Positions 1 through 7,138 of a stretch of DNA of 64,000 bases are shown here, in pieces. The stretch covers positions 196,720-260,719 of the forward strand of contig DAOUKR010000026.1 of NCBI GenBank assembly GCA_034421095.1. The letters run 5' to 3'. The stretch's first letter is position 1. Each line of letters opens with the position of its first letter. Source of the DNA: JAGWBG01 sp034421095 (lineage in GTDB: Bacteria; Chloroflexota; Dehalococcoidia; Lucifugimonadales; JAGWBF01). Under the pieces are notes generated by a model that did no database searches, was not told the origin of the DNA, and saw only the letters and a list, made by a program, of their open reading frames with translations. The position numbers and the translations under genes are program-made.

Positions 1-827
1 TCACCGGGGACCACATATCCCTCTATAATCATCTCGGCGTGGGCCGGCACCTCCAGGTCAACGGTCTTCCCTTTGACCAGTTCCACACCTTCCTGGCGGA
101 TGAAGCCCGATACCACAAGCTCGTTCATGTCCGGCGGCAAGGGAGCTGAGCCTGTCCAGATGGTTGCCGGGTCGCCTCCAAGGGCTATGGCCACGTCAAT
201 GCGTTCCATACCCCTCTCGCCTCCCATGCGATAGTGGTGTGCCCCGACCTTGTGAGTCTGCCAGTGCATACCTGCCGTGCGAGCGTCATAGACCTGTACG
301 CGGTACATCCCAAGGTTCATAGTCCCGGTCTGGGGGTCTTTGCTAACCACCAGGGGCAGGGTGATGTACCGTCCGCCGTCCATGGGCCAACACTTGAGTA
401 TGGGGTACCTGTTCAGGTCCACGTCTTCCCCCGTGACGACTACCTCCTGGCAAGGCGCCCTCCCCACCGTCTTGGGCTGGAAAGAGGCCATCCTCACCAG
501 TTGCCCGAGAGTGCGCACTTTCTCCATGATGCCCTCGGGGGGGCCTTGCATGAGACCCAGGAGCCGCCGTACCTGTTCCACCAGGTCGTCCAGGCTTTCT
601 ACTCCCAGCGCCCAGGCCATCCGACGTTCCGTCCCGAACATATTTATCAGGACCGGTATATCGTAGCTCTCCACATTCTCAAAGAGCAGGGCTGGCCCGC
701 CACTCTTTACCACCCGGTCGCAGATTTCCGCTATTTCCAGTTCACAGCTTACGGGGGCGGTTATCCTCTTTAGCTCGCCCCTGCTCTCCAGGAAGCCGAT
801 GAAATCCCGGAGGTCCTTGTATTTCAT
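1..827 (-). CDS. UbiD-family decarboxylase, 3' part cut by window edge
   Basis: Non-oxidative decarboxylase of the UbiD family, which uses prenylated FMN to (de)carboxylate aromatic or unsaturated acids in the cytoplasm. About 275 N-terminal residues are visible. They begin MKYKDLRDFIGFLESRGELK, followed by the typical early GPALLFENV stretch, the NMFGTERRMAWALG segment and the MNLGMYRVQVYD / MHWQTHKVGAHHYR block of the cofactor and metal site. The gene runs off the left edge before the catalytic Glu-Asp-Glu region. The start at 827 gives the usual family N terminus. The exact substrate (ubiquinone precursor, phenolic acid or other) cannot be told from this fragment; no ubiX is in view. A catabolic role fits the flavin oxidoreductases and VOC proteins nearby, but that is inference. 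Confidence 0.9.
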   Translation of the reverse strand, partial: MKYKDLRDFIGFLESRGELKRITAPVSCELEIAEICDRVVKSGGPALLFENVESYDIPVLINMFGTERRMAWALGVESLDDLVEQVRRLLGLMQGPPEGIMEKVRTLGQLVRMASFQPKTVGRAPCQEVVVTGEDVDLNRYPILKCWPMDGGRYITLPLVVSKDPQTGTMNLGMYRVQVYDARTAGMHWQTHKVGAHHYRMGGERGMERIDVAIALGGDPATIWTGSAPLPPDMNELVVSGFIRQEGVELVKGKTVDLEVPAHAEMIIEGYVVPG

Positions 828-1041
828 ATTGATATCCTCGTTCCCTTCCGTTCCCCGGGCATTTACCCTTTATCGGCAACGCTCCTCGCCGGGTTGACTG
901 GCCTAATTGTAAGCAGGGTCTCCCCGCTTGTGTCAAGGGTATAGATAGTTAAGAGCGATGAGGGGGTCAGGTGCTGGCGCCCCTTGGCATCTGAAATTCT
1001 CTCTTTTCCGATCCATAAGCCTTATCCTTGACGTAGTTATA

Positions 1042-1167
1042 ATGGGAGAGACTAATGCCAGTCACAGGCCCCTTGCAAGCAGCCTGTGGGTAAGAGCGGG
1101 AGGGCCGCCCCCACAAAAAACTCGGCATGACAACAGGGGGTTGGCCTTAGCAGAACTGATGTACTAG
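1042..1167 (+). pseudogene. Remnant of trypsin-like protease (copy A of the repeated locus)
   Basis: A 41-codon remnant. It starts MGETNASHRPLASSLWVRAG, which matches the HRPLVGGLWIRTG and HRPLVAGIRI starts of the protease ORFs at 2140 and 2893. It then jumps straight to PQKTRHDNR, matching PQKARHDNR at the end of the ORF at 2140. Relative to that ORF it has lost the segment with the beta strands and the catalytic His. No catalytic residue remains, so it should be non-functional. Its tail and the following 100 bases are part of a duplicated DNA block repeated at 2333. Confidence 0.65.
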
Positions 1168-1270
1168 TATCCTCTGTGAGTGCTGACGGAGTTCTGCAAC
1201 AAAACCCGAGGATAAGGAGGTGAATCATGGGTACAAGGCAATTATTGTTCAGGTTTCTGTCGGTCCTCAT
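1121..1270 (+). repeat. Duplicated block, copy 1 (protease tail, leader and signal peptide)
   Basis: This stretch matches 2333-2482 almost without gaps and with high identity. It begins CTCGGCATGACAACAGG and includes CCTCTGTGAGTGCTGACGGA, the ribosome binding site GATAAGGAGGTGAAT and the first codons of the following lipoprotein (MGTR.L.FR). The duplication joins the end of a broken protease gene to the leader and signal peptide of the next gene, so the repeated unit was a protease-to-lipoprotein junction. Confidence 0.85.
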
Positions 1271-1793
1271 TTGTGCGGTTGCCACACTGTTGTTAGTAGT
1301 GGCCTGCGCGTCTGCCACGTCCACCTTGGAGAACGCGGGCTGTAAGAACAACCTCCCGTGGTCCACACGACACGACGGGAGACCTATATTATATGAACTA
1401 AGTCACGACGACATCATACACTCGTTGGAAGTTGTGCCCCAGGCCGCCTACGGTGAGACCGTGATGATGAAGCAGACTCTACGAAACGTTAGTGATGAAA
1501 GATTCCAACTCGCTCTGGGTGGCTCTATCCCCTACGACTTCATAGTCACCACGCCCAACTGCGAGTATGTATGGAACTCGTCATATGGCATGGCCGAGTT
1601 TTCGGAAATATCCGTCATGACCCTGCAACCTGGTGCGGTGAAGGAGTTCACTGATGAGTGGGAGCAAGTGGACAACAGGGGAGAGCCTGTTCCCCCCGGC
1701 ACCTACCTGGTGCATGGTCTGTGGGAAATTGTCTTCACAGACCGGGACTTTGTCACGGAGGCTCTTGAGTTGAAGGTTCTTCCGAAGGAGTAA
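1227..1793 (+). CDS. Lipoprotein with BsuPI-like protease-inhibitor domain
   Basis: 188-residue secreted lipoprotein. Residues 1-27 are a signal peptide ending in a lipobox-like VVAC. The mature part (about 50-185) resembles the BsuPI/intracellular proteinase inhibitor fold: YGETVMMKQTLRNVSD, then GGSIPYDFIVTT, a central tryptophan (YVWNSS), TLQPGAVKEFTDEWEQVDN and PVPPGTYLVHGLW, which is the usual order of conserved blocks. Family members are thought to bind serine proteases. Here it lies directly upstream of trypsin-like protease ORFs, so an inhibitor or chaperone role toward them is plausible but inferred. Ribosome binding site AAGGAGGTGAATC precedes the ATG. Its signal peptide is homologous to that of the gene at 2438 although the mature domains differ. 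Confidence 0.75.
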   Translation: MGTRQLLFRFLSVLICAVATLLLVVACASATSTLENAGCKNNLPWSTRHDGRPILYELSHDDIIHSLEVVPQAAYGETVMMKQTLRNVSDERFQLALGGSIPYDFIVTTPNCEYVWNSSYGMAEFSEISVMTLQPGAVKEFTDEWEQVDNRGEPVPPGTYLVHGLWEIVFTDRDFVTEALELKVLPKE

Positions 1794-1838
1794 AGGGTAC
1801 CCAGTTCAATTTCAGAAATATAGAAAGGAGCATAAACT

Positions 1839-2138
1839 ATGACAACGAAACCCCTCACAGCAGCGCGCATCCACGAAGTTCGACTTGCCAACGATGCCCT
1901 GTTCTGGCGCCAACCCAACGTTTTTGGGGTGGGCGAAGGACACTTCAGGGACGAGAACGGAAACTGGCTTGATACCATCGGCATCGTCGTTTCTGTTACC
2001 AAGAAGGTGGACCAGAACACGCTGCCAACTAAGGACCGGATACCTGAATGTATTGATGGCATCCCGGTGAATGTTCAAGAAGAAGAGCTACCAATAATGG
2101 GTGAAGAAGACCTGGAGGAAATCAGGGGGCAGAAATAG
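1839..2138 (+). CDS. Stand-alone N-terminal segment of a NAL1-like serine protease
   Basis: 99 residues, no signal peptide. The sequence LFWRQPNVFGVGEGHF, then GIVVSVTKKVDQNTLP, KDRIPECIDGIPVNV and E-rich end, is the pattern normally found before the trypsin-like domain in bacterial NAL1-like peptidases (VGVGxGxK, VxVxxKxPxxxLPxxxRIPxxIxGxPxxV). In those proteins HRPLVGG and the catalytic domain follow in the same chain; here the chain stops and the next ORF, two bases later, begins with exactly that HRPLVGG segment. Ribosome binding site GAAAGGAGCATAAACT is good. It could be a separately made prodomain or pairing subunit, or half of a gene broken by a frameshift. Confidence 0.7.
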   Translation: MTTKPLTAARIHEVRLANDALFWRQPNVFGVGEGHFRDENGNWLDTIGIVVSVTKKVDQNTLPTKDRIPECIDGIPVNVQEEELPIMGEEDLEEIRGQK

Positions 2139-2139
2139 G

Positions 2140-2352
2140 ATGACTAATACGAATAAGAATCACAGGCCCCTTGTAGGCGGGTTATGGATAAGGACAGGCA
2201 AGCCCAACGACAGCGGCGAGCTGGACGTACTTGAGAATGGCACCCTGACAGGGTTGGCGACCCGCAAGTCCAACGGCAAAAAGGTGCTGGTGACGTGCAA
2301 GCATGTTATGACTGGCGCTAACCCACAGAAGGCTCGGCATGACAACAGGTAG
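2140..2352 (+). pseudogene. Truncated trypsin-like protease (copy B)
   Basis: 70 codons starting MTNTNKNHRPLVGGLWIRTG and ending at PQKARHDNR. It is clearly the N-terminal quarter of the protease encoded intact at 2893: NGTLTGLATRKSNGKKVLVTCKHVMTG aligns with the region that holds the catalytic His (VTCQHVMTG in the intact copy). The Asp and GDSGS serine parts are gone, so it cannot be an active protease. It begins two bases after the stop of the 1839 gene, as expected for a translationally coupled pair. The truncation endpoint is shared with remnant A at 1042, so the truncation preceded or accompanied the duplication. Confidence 0.75.
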
Positions 2353-2482
2353 TTGACTGTAACAGAACTAATATTCTATTTTCCTCTGTGAGTGCTGACG
2401 GAGTCCTGCAACAAAACAGAGGATAAGGAGGTGAATTGTGGGTACAAGGAAATTATCGTTCAGGCTTCTGTTGGCGCTTGCT
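2333..2482 (+). repeat. Duplicated block, copy 2 (protease tail, leader and signal peptide)
   Basis: Second copy of the block at 1121-1270, at an offset of 1212 bases. It carries the tail of the truncated protease, CCTCTGTGAGTGCTGACGGA, the GATAAGGAGGTGAAT ribosome binding site and the first signal-peptide codons of the gene at 2438. In this copy the initiator ATG is GTG. Confidence 0.85.
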
Positions 2483-2893
2483 GGCACGGTCTTCGTGTTA
2501 CTGGCGGCGGCCTGCGGAGATGGAGGCCAAACATCAGAAAAGGAGGAACCCAAGATAATGCGTGCAAGTACATACACCCTACCGGAGTGTACAAGCAACA
2601 ACACACAGGAGCGCAGAGATGAGGTGCTGAGTAAGTACGAGAGCCTGATTCTGCGCCAGCCCAACTGGCATGCATACGGTGCGGGGCACTTCATGGACAA
2701 GAACGGAGAGTGGCTTGATATAAGTGGCATCGCCGTTACTGTCTACCCGATGGTGGACCAGAGTACCCTGCCGCCTGAAGACCGGATACCGGACTGCCTG
2801 GAGGGCATCCCGGTGCAGATTAGAGAACAGGAAAATACAGCGGAGTTCACCAACGCAATGGACGAGTTGCGCGACGAATTGGAGGATGACTAA
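2438..2893 (+). CDS. Lipoprotein carrying the NAL1-like protease N-terminal segment
   Basis: 151 residues starting at GTG behind AAGGAGGTGAATT. Residues 1-26 form a lipoprotein signal peptide (MGTRKLSFRLLLALAG, then VLLAAAC). The mature part repeats the stand-alone segment at 1839: LILRQPNWHAYGAGHFMDKN, GIAVTVYPMVDQSTLPPEDR, IPDCLEGIPVQI. A charged tail (MDELRDELEDD) follows. The stop codon overlaps the start of the protease gene (TAATG at 2891-2895), so the two are translationally coupled. Only this upstream ORF carries an export signal; the protease ORF has none. That raises the question whether the two are joined by frameshifting or whether the protease stays inside the cell. A role as prodomain or membrane tether is inferred. 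Confidence 0.75.
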   Translation: MGTRKLSFRLLLALAGTVFVLLAAACGDGGQTSEKEEPKIMRASTYTLPECTSNNTQERRDEVLSKYESLILRQPNWHAYGAGHFMDKNGEWLDISGIAVTVYPMVDQSTLPPEDRIPDCLEGIPVQIREQENTAEFTNAMDELRDELEDD

Positions 2894-4740
2894 TGGGGTC
2901 GACTAACAATAAGGAACACAGACCGCTTGTAGCCGGGATACGGATACTGACCGCGAGGGAGAACGCGGAGGGTATTGTCGAAATCTTCAATAATGGAACA
3001 CTAACCGGGCTGGTAACACGCAATACGGATGGTAAGAATTTTCTCGTGACCTGCCAGCACGTTATGACCGGTGATGTCACTAGAAGCCCGGATGGTACTG
3101 AGGAGATGTACCAGGAGGAAATCACTGCTACCACGTCAGACTTCCCACCCATTGACAAGAAGGTGGGTGGCAGCGGCTTGGGCAAGGGAATGCCAGTAGT
3201 AACCCCGTCAGGTCCGAACAACATAGCTGACGTGGCTATGTGTACGCTTGATGACGGTGTAGAGACCAACTTTCTCATGCACGGTCACGGCAGCAACAGC
3301 AGCAGGCAGATTCTCCAAGGCGTGGTTGAACCCTACGATGACGACGAGAACCCTATGGGGCTTACGATGATAGGTGCGCCCGGCGGAGAGGGCATGGTAA
3401 CTGTCAAGGATGTGAATCAAAGGGTGGTGGTGGAAGGTACAACTTTCACCGGTGTGACCATCCTTGATTGCAGCAAACGCCCAGCTAAATTGGGAGACTC
3501 AGGCTCGCCGTGTTTGTTCAAGGTCGGGGAGAACCAATACAAGATGTGCTGCATCGAATTTGCCCGCAGCAATTCAACTGGTCGCACTGCCTACGCTTTC
3601 CCGGCATCGGTGGCAGAGCAGGGATTGGGCATCACATTCGGTAACACCCCGCCCGTAGCCAATGCGGGCCCTGACCAGAGGGTGGACAGAGGGGCCAGCG
3701 TAACGCTGGATGGGTCAAAGAGCAGCGACCCCGACAACGATACAATAACTTATGCTTGGGAACAAAGAGGTTGGGCGCCAAAAGTCACACTAAACAATCC
3801 GGCTTCTTTCAAACCCAGCTTCACTGCTCCTGACTTCATCCCCTCCAGGCTGATTTTCAGGCTCACGGTAACAGACAGCAAGGGGGATTCCGCCGTGGAC
3901 CACGTGGTTATCAACGTGGGACCTGTGTTTCCAAGTTCAGCCCCCAACCGGCCTCCTGGTAATGCCGCCCCCCTTCCCGCCAACCGATCTCCCGTAGCCA
4001 AAGCGGGCACCGACCAGACTGTGAACTCCGGCGTTACCGTTACGTTGGATGGGTCAGGGAGCAGCGACCCGGACACCGGGGATACGCTGAGCTACCGGTG
4101 GGAGCAGTATTTTGGGTCGGAGGAGGACGCCATTGGGTCGCCTGGCGTGACTCTGAGCGGCAACACGGTCGCCAGTCCCACATTCACTGCGCCCTCCCCG
4201 GGGACGACGCTAACCTTCAGGTTGACCGTCACCGACGGTAGGGGAGGCGAGGCCACGGATACAGTGACCATCGTGGTGAACCGTCCGCCTATAGCTAACG
4301 CTGGCGCCGACCAGACGGTGGCTTCTGGAGCCAGGGTTACACTGGATGGGTCAAAGAGCAGCGATCCCGACACCGGAGACACCCTGACCTATGCTTGGGA
4401 GCAGGTGCCTGATGTCTTACACACAGTTGCCCTGAGCAGTGCGACAGCAAGCAAACCCACCTTCACTGCTCCAACCGGCCCAGCATCGTTAAGCTTCCGT
4501 CTGACTGTCAAGGACAGCAAGGGGGCGAGCGTGAAGGACACGGTGAGCGTGACGGTGCTCAGACCTACACCGCCACCACCTCCCCCCGCCCCTACGCCTA
4601 CTCCGCCTCCCGCGACGGGGAACTGGGGACCATGGAGGGACACGGGGAACACCATGAGCATTGGTGGTGGTGTTTGGGTAAAAGAGCAGACCCGCACTTC
4701 TGACCGTGGCAACACCGAGACTCAATGGGTGCAGCTATAG
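2893..4740 (+). CDS. Trypsin-like serine protease with three PKD domains
   Basis: 615 residues. Residues 9-250 are a trypsin-like domain of the NAL1-like type: HRPLVAGIRI start, His56 in VTCQHVMTG, Asp113 in NNIADVAM, Ser203 in KLGDSGSPC, all in the right order for a catalytic triad. Three PKD-type beta-sandwich repeats follow (about 255-345, 365-470, 470-560), each with the PVANAGPDQ..V..G..VTLDGS.SSDPD signature. Then comes a proline-rich linker (about 563-582) and a short tryptophan-rich end (GNWGPWRDTG, VWVKEQTRTSDRGNTETQW). PKD domains usually occur in surface or secreted proteins, yet no signal peptide is present; the coupled upstream lipoprotein ORF has one. This is the only copy in the locus with all catalytic residues. 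Substrate unknown. Confidence 0.85.
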   Translation: MGSTNNKEHRPLVAGIRILTARENAEGIVEIFNNGTLTGLVTRNTDGKNFLVTCQHVMTGDVTRSPDGTEEMYQEEITATTSDFPPIDKKVGGSGLGKGMPVVTPSGPNNIADVAMCTLDDGVETNFLMHGHGSNSSRQILQGVVEPYDDDENPMGLTMIGAPGGEGMVTVKDVNQRVVVEGTTFTGVTILDCSKRPAKLGDSGSPCLFKVGENQYKMCCIEFARSNSTGRTAYAFPASVAEQGLGITFGNTPPVANAGPDQRVDRGASVTLDGSKSSDPDNDTITYAWEQRGWAPKVTLNNPASFKPSFTAPDFIPSRLIFRLTVTDSKGDSAVDHVVINVGPVFPSSAPNRPPGNAAPLPANRSPVAKAGTDQTVNSGVTVTLDGSGSSDPDTGDTLSYRWEQYFGSEEDAIGSPGVTLSGNTVASPTFTAPSPGTTLTFRLTVTDGRGGEATDTVTIVVNRPPIANAGADQTVASGARVTLDGSKSSDPDTGDTLTYAWEQVPDVLHTVALSSATASKPTFTAPTGPASLSFRLTVKDSKGASVKDTVSVTVLRPTPPPPPPAPTPTPPPATGNWGPWRDTGNTMSIGGGVWVKEQTRTSDRGNTETQWVQL

Positions 4741-4832
4741 CGTAAGGAGTGTGCGATTAAGAGCTTTGCTTGGTAGGGCCGAGCAGAGGGCATCATGGTA
4801 TAGGGGACCCAAAGGGAATAGGAGTATAGAGA

Positions 4833-4865
4833 GGGGGGTGCTGCCCGTCACGGGCAGCACCCCCC
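4833..4865. terminator. Strong hairpin between convergent genes
   Basis: Perfect 15-bp inverted repeat, GGGGGGTGCTGCCCG at 4833-4847 and its complement at 4851-4865, with a 3-base loop. It lies after the protease gene and before the end of the convergent VOC gene. There is no long T run, so it may act as a bidirectional hairpin. A weaker hairpin (GGATGTTT with AAAACATCC, 4885-4915) sits between it and the VOC gene. Confidence 0.65.
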
Positions 4866-4934
4866 TGGTTTCAGGTGTAGGTTTGGATGTTTACTCACGT
4901 ATCAGTAAAACATCCATCCAGGGTTTGAAGGCCG

Positions 4935-5411
4935 TTAGCTTGAGGGCAGGGCCGAGCGCGCTATCTCCAGCAACTCCTCGTTGGATGCCTCCATGTCTAC
5001 AGGCTCGCCGTGGGGTTGCGGCACAGGGAATCCCGTCTTGTAGTACAGCTCGATTCGGTTGCCTTCGGGGTCGAAGAAGTACATGCCCAGAGCGTTCCCA
5101 TGACTCACAATCCGCTCAATCTCCACACCCTCTGCCTTGAGCTTGTGGTGGTATTCTTTCAGGTCGTCTATGGAGGGAACCTTGAAAGAAATTTGCTGGA
5201 CGAGCTTGCCCTCGTATGGGACATCCCTGCCCTTCATCAAGACGAACTCGTGGTGCTCCTCCTCTGGGTGAGAGCTGAGAAAGACCATGCCCCGCTGCTC
5301 CAGGTCCTCGTCGGCGATGGTCAGCCCCATGACCCGTGTCCAGAAGTCCCTCTGCTTCATCAGGTCTTCCACGTGTATCCCTACGTGCCCCAGTCCTTCT
5401 ATCATTGCCAT
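4935..5411 (-). CDS. VOC-family (glyoxalase/extradiol dioxygenase-like) protein
   Basis: 158 residues, one complete vicinal-oxygen-chelate unit of two beta-alpha-beta-beta-beta modules. The N-terminal module has GHVGIHVEDLMKQRDFWTRV with a metal-type His; the C-terminal module ends in MYFFDPEGNRIELYY with the Glu ligand position. Such proteins bind a divalent metal and act as dioxygenases, lyases or isomerases on small molecules. The HEFVLMKGRD and QQISFKVPSIDDLKEYHHKL segments resemble catechol-2,3-dioxygenase-like members, but substrate cannot be assigned. It is followed by an HbpS-like gene on the same strand upstream, so the two may be co-transcribed. Confidence 0.8.
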   Translation of the reverse strand: MAMIEGLGHVGIHVEDLMKQRDFWTRVMGLTIADEDLEQRGMVFLSSHPEEEHHEFVLMKGRDVPYEGKLVQQISFKVPSIDDLKEYHHKLKAEGVEIERIVSHGNALGMYFFDPEGNRIELYYKTGFPVPQPHGEPVDMEASNEELLEIARSALPSS

Positions 5412-5456
5412 ATCAACTGCCCTTGAAAATGGATTTTGAGTGCCGCGAGTTCTTTG

Positions 5457-5885
5457 CTAGTCCAGCCTCATCGCCCTCAGACCGGCCCTTGAAATGTCCT
5501 CGTCGCCCTGGCCTGATGGCAGCCCACCGACCCCGATGCCTCCCAGGATAGCGCCATCACCGGGATTGATGATGACAACGCCGCCTTGCATGGGGATTAT
5601 GCGGGGGTCCGCCAGGTCGGATGTATGCCTGTCTTGCTCCCTGAGTTGCTGCGCGTAGACCCCGGAATCTCTCCCCATCATGGCGGAAGTGTAGGCCTTC
5701 TTGATGGCATTGCCGGCGGAACTGGGCCGGCACATGTCCGTGCGGGCGTAGCCGAGAAGGTCGCCCCTGTCATCTACGATAGCCATAGCCACAGGAGCAT
5801 TGTTTGGGTCTTTACGATGTTCGGCAATCATTGCCTTGATAGCAGCCCGACATTGGTCAAGGCTCAATTGAGCTTTATTGTACAT
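5457..5885 (-). CDS. HbpS/GlcG-like (DUF336) heme-binding-type protein, copy 1
   Basis: 142 residues when started at MYNKAQLSLDQC, the start supported by GAGGAGGTGG just upstream and by the same N terminus in the paralogue at 14030. The frame stays open 16 codons further upstream but without a better ribosome binding site. The fold signature is VAMAIVDDRGDLLGYARTD near the N terminus and GGVVIINPGDGAILGGIGVGG near the C terminus, typical of the HbpS/GlcG/PduO-C family that binds heme or corrinoid-like ligands or accompanies catabolic enzymes. The gene is upstream of the VOC gene on the same strand with a 45-base gap, suggesting a two-gene operon. Exact function unknown. Confidence 0.8.
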   Translation of the reverse strand: MYNKAQLSLDQCRAAIKAMIAEHRKDPNNAPVAMAIVDDRGDLLGYARTDMCRPSSAGNAIKKAYTSAMMGRDSGVYAQQLREQDRHTSDLADPRIIPMQGGVVIINPGDGAILGGIGVGGLPSGQGDEDISRAGLRAMRLD

Positions 5886-6019
5886 ACCCACCACCTCCTC
5901 TGATGATAAAGGGTCGCCCTCAATTATACCCACACCTGGGGGCCTTTACAAGGTACTGACACTTGACGAGGCTGTTACATTTATCAGTAAAAGACCTTGA
6001 ACATCTCACGAGGTGCGCT

Positions 6020-6973
6020 ATGAAGTTCGGCTTTCTGTACTGGACCCCCTACACTGCCGAGTACCCTGTCGAGCAACAGTTTCAGGAGGCGCTGGAGCTG
6101 GCCCGGGCGACACGAGACGCGGGCTTTGACACCTTTGCCGCCAACCACGGCTACTTGCAAAGGCCCCTCAGAGGCTTGCAACCCCTGCCCCTGTTGTCCC
6201 GCTTGTCCCCCGATACCGGTGACATGAACCTGGTTACCGGAATTTTCCTCCTCGCCCTCCACAACCCGGTAGAGGTGGCAGAGCAGGTTGCCACCCTGGA
6301 CGTGATTAGCGGCGGCCGGCTGGTCTTTGGCGTCGGAGTAGGGGGACGAAACCTTCCCTGTGAGGCCTTCGGGGTGGACCCGCGACACCGGGGAGCCAGG
6401 ACCGGGGAATCCCTTCAGATAATAAAGGGCCTCTGGACTGAGGAGGAGTTCACCTACCGGGGGAACCATTTCTCGGTGACCGGCGCTGCCAGCACCATCA
6501 AGCCTCTCCGAAAGCCCCGTCCTCCCATCTGGATTGGTTGCACTGCCAACCGGGCCATTCGCCGGGCGGCACGACTGGCCGATGCCTGGTATCCTGCGCC
6601 CGGCGCTCATCTCAACGACACCGAGCGAGGACTGGCATACTATCGGGAGTGCCTGGACGAGTATGGCAAGGCCATGCCTGCCGAGTTGCCAATCCGTCGA
6701 GACGTGTACATCGCTGCCGACCAGGATACGGCCGCAAGGGAAGGAGGCCAATACCTGAGAGGCCCAATGAGCCTCTGGAGGGACGTGGAGCCGGACCCGG
6801 ACCTCTACTTCATGGGGTCACCGGAGTCGGTGTTGGAACAGATTGAGCGTTACAGGGAGCGGTTGGGAGACCTGCATTGGGTATTCCGTGTCCAGTGGCC
6901 CGGTATCCCTCACAGCAAGGTATTGGAGCAGGTGGAGTTGTTGGGGAGCAAGGTTATCCCCCACTTCCGTTGA
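6020..6973 (+). CDS. LLM-class flavin-dependent oxidoreductase
   Basis: 317 residues from ATG at 6020, preceded by GAGGTG; the frame is open upstream but MKFGFLYW is the usual family start. Luciferase-like TIM barrel: MNLVTGIFLLALHNPVEVAE, ATLDVISGGRLVFGVGVGG, then the conserved PPIWIGCTANRAIRRAARLADAW and a C-terminal FMGSPESVLEQIERYRERLG. Members use FMNH2 or F420 to oxidise organic substrates, often oxygenating recalcitrant compounds. A second, distantly related LLM enzyme lies at 19448. The gene is divergent from the HbpS/VOC pair and may share a promoter region with it (5886-6019). Cofactor type cannot be decided from the sequence. Confidence 0.88.
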   Translation: MKFGFLYWTPYTAEYPVEQQFQEALELARATRDAGFDTFAANHGYLQRPLRGLQPLPLLSRLSPDTGDMNLVTGIFLLALHNPVEVAEQVATLDVISGGRLVFGVGVGGRNLPCEAFGVDPRHRGARTGESLQIIKGLWTEEEFTYRGNHFSVTGAASTIKPLRKPRPPIWIGCTANRAIRRAARLADAWYPAPGAHLNDTERGLAYYRECLDEYGKAMPAELPIRRDVYIAADQDTAAREGGQYLRGPMSLWRDVEPDPDLYFMGSPESVLEQIERYRERLGDLHWVFRVQWPGIPHSKVLEQVELLGSKVIPHFR

Positions 6974-7138
6974 TTTCCTCTCTATTCCCATAGCTTGTGC
7001 CGGGGCCCTTCAGGTGGACATGGGACCCATGTGTTAAATATAATGATGTGTGGCAGGGAAAGGCATCTTAGCTTGTCAAGAGGAATACAATCTCGTGCCT
7101 CATCCCAAAGCCCGATGCCCTCTATCCCGGAGGTGTTT

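Noticed and set aside
234..773. Plus-strand frame of 179 codons at the left edge
   Set aside because: Antisense to the UbiD-type gene, which has clear conserved blocks in the other direction.
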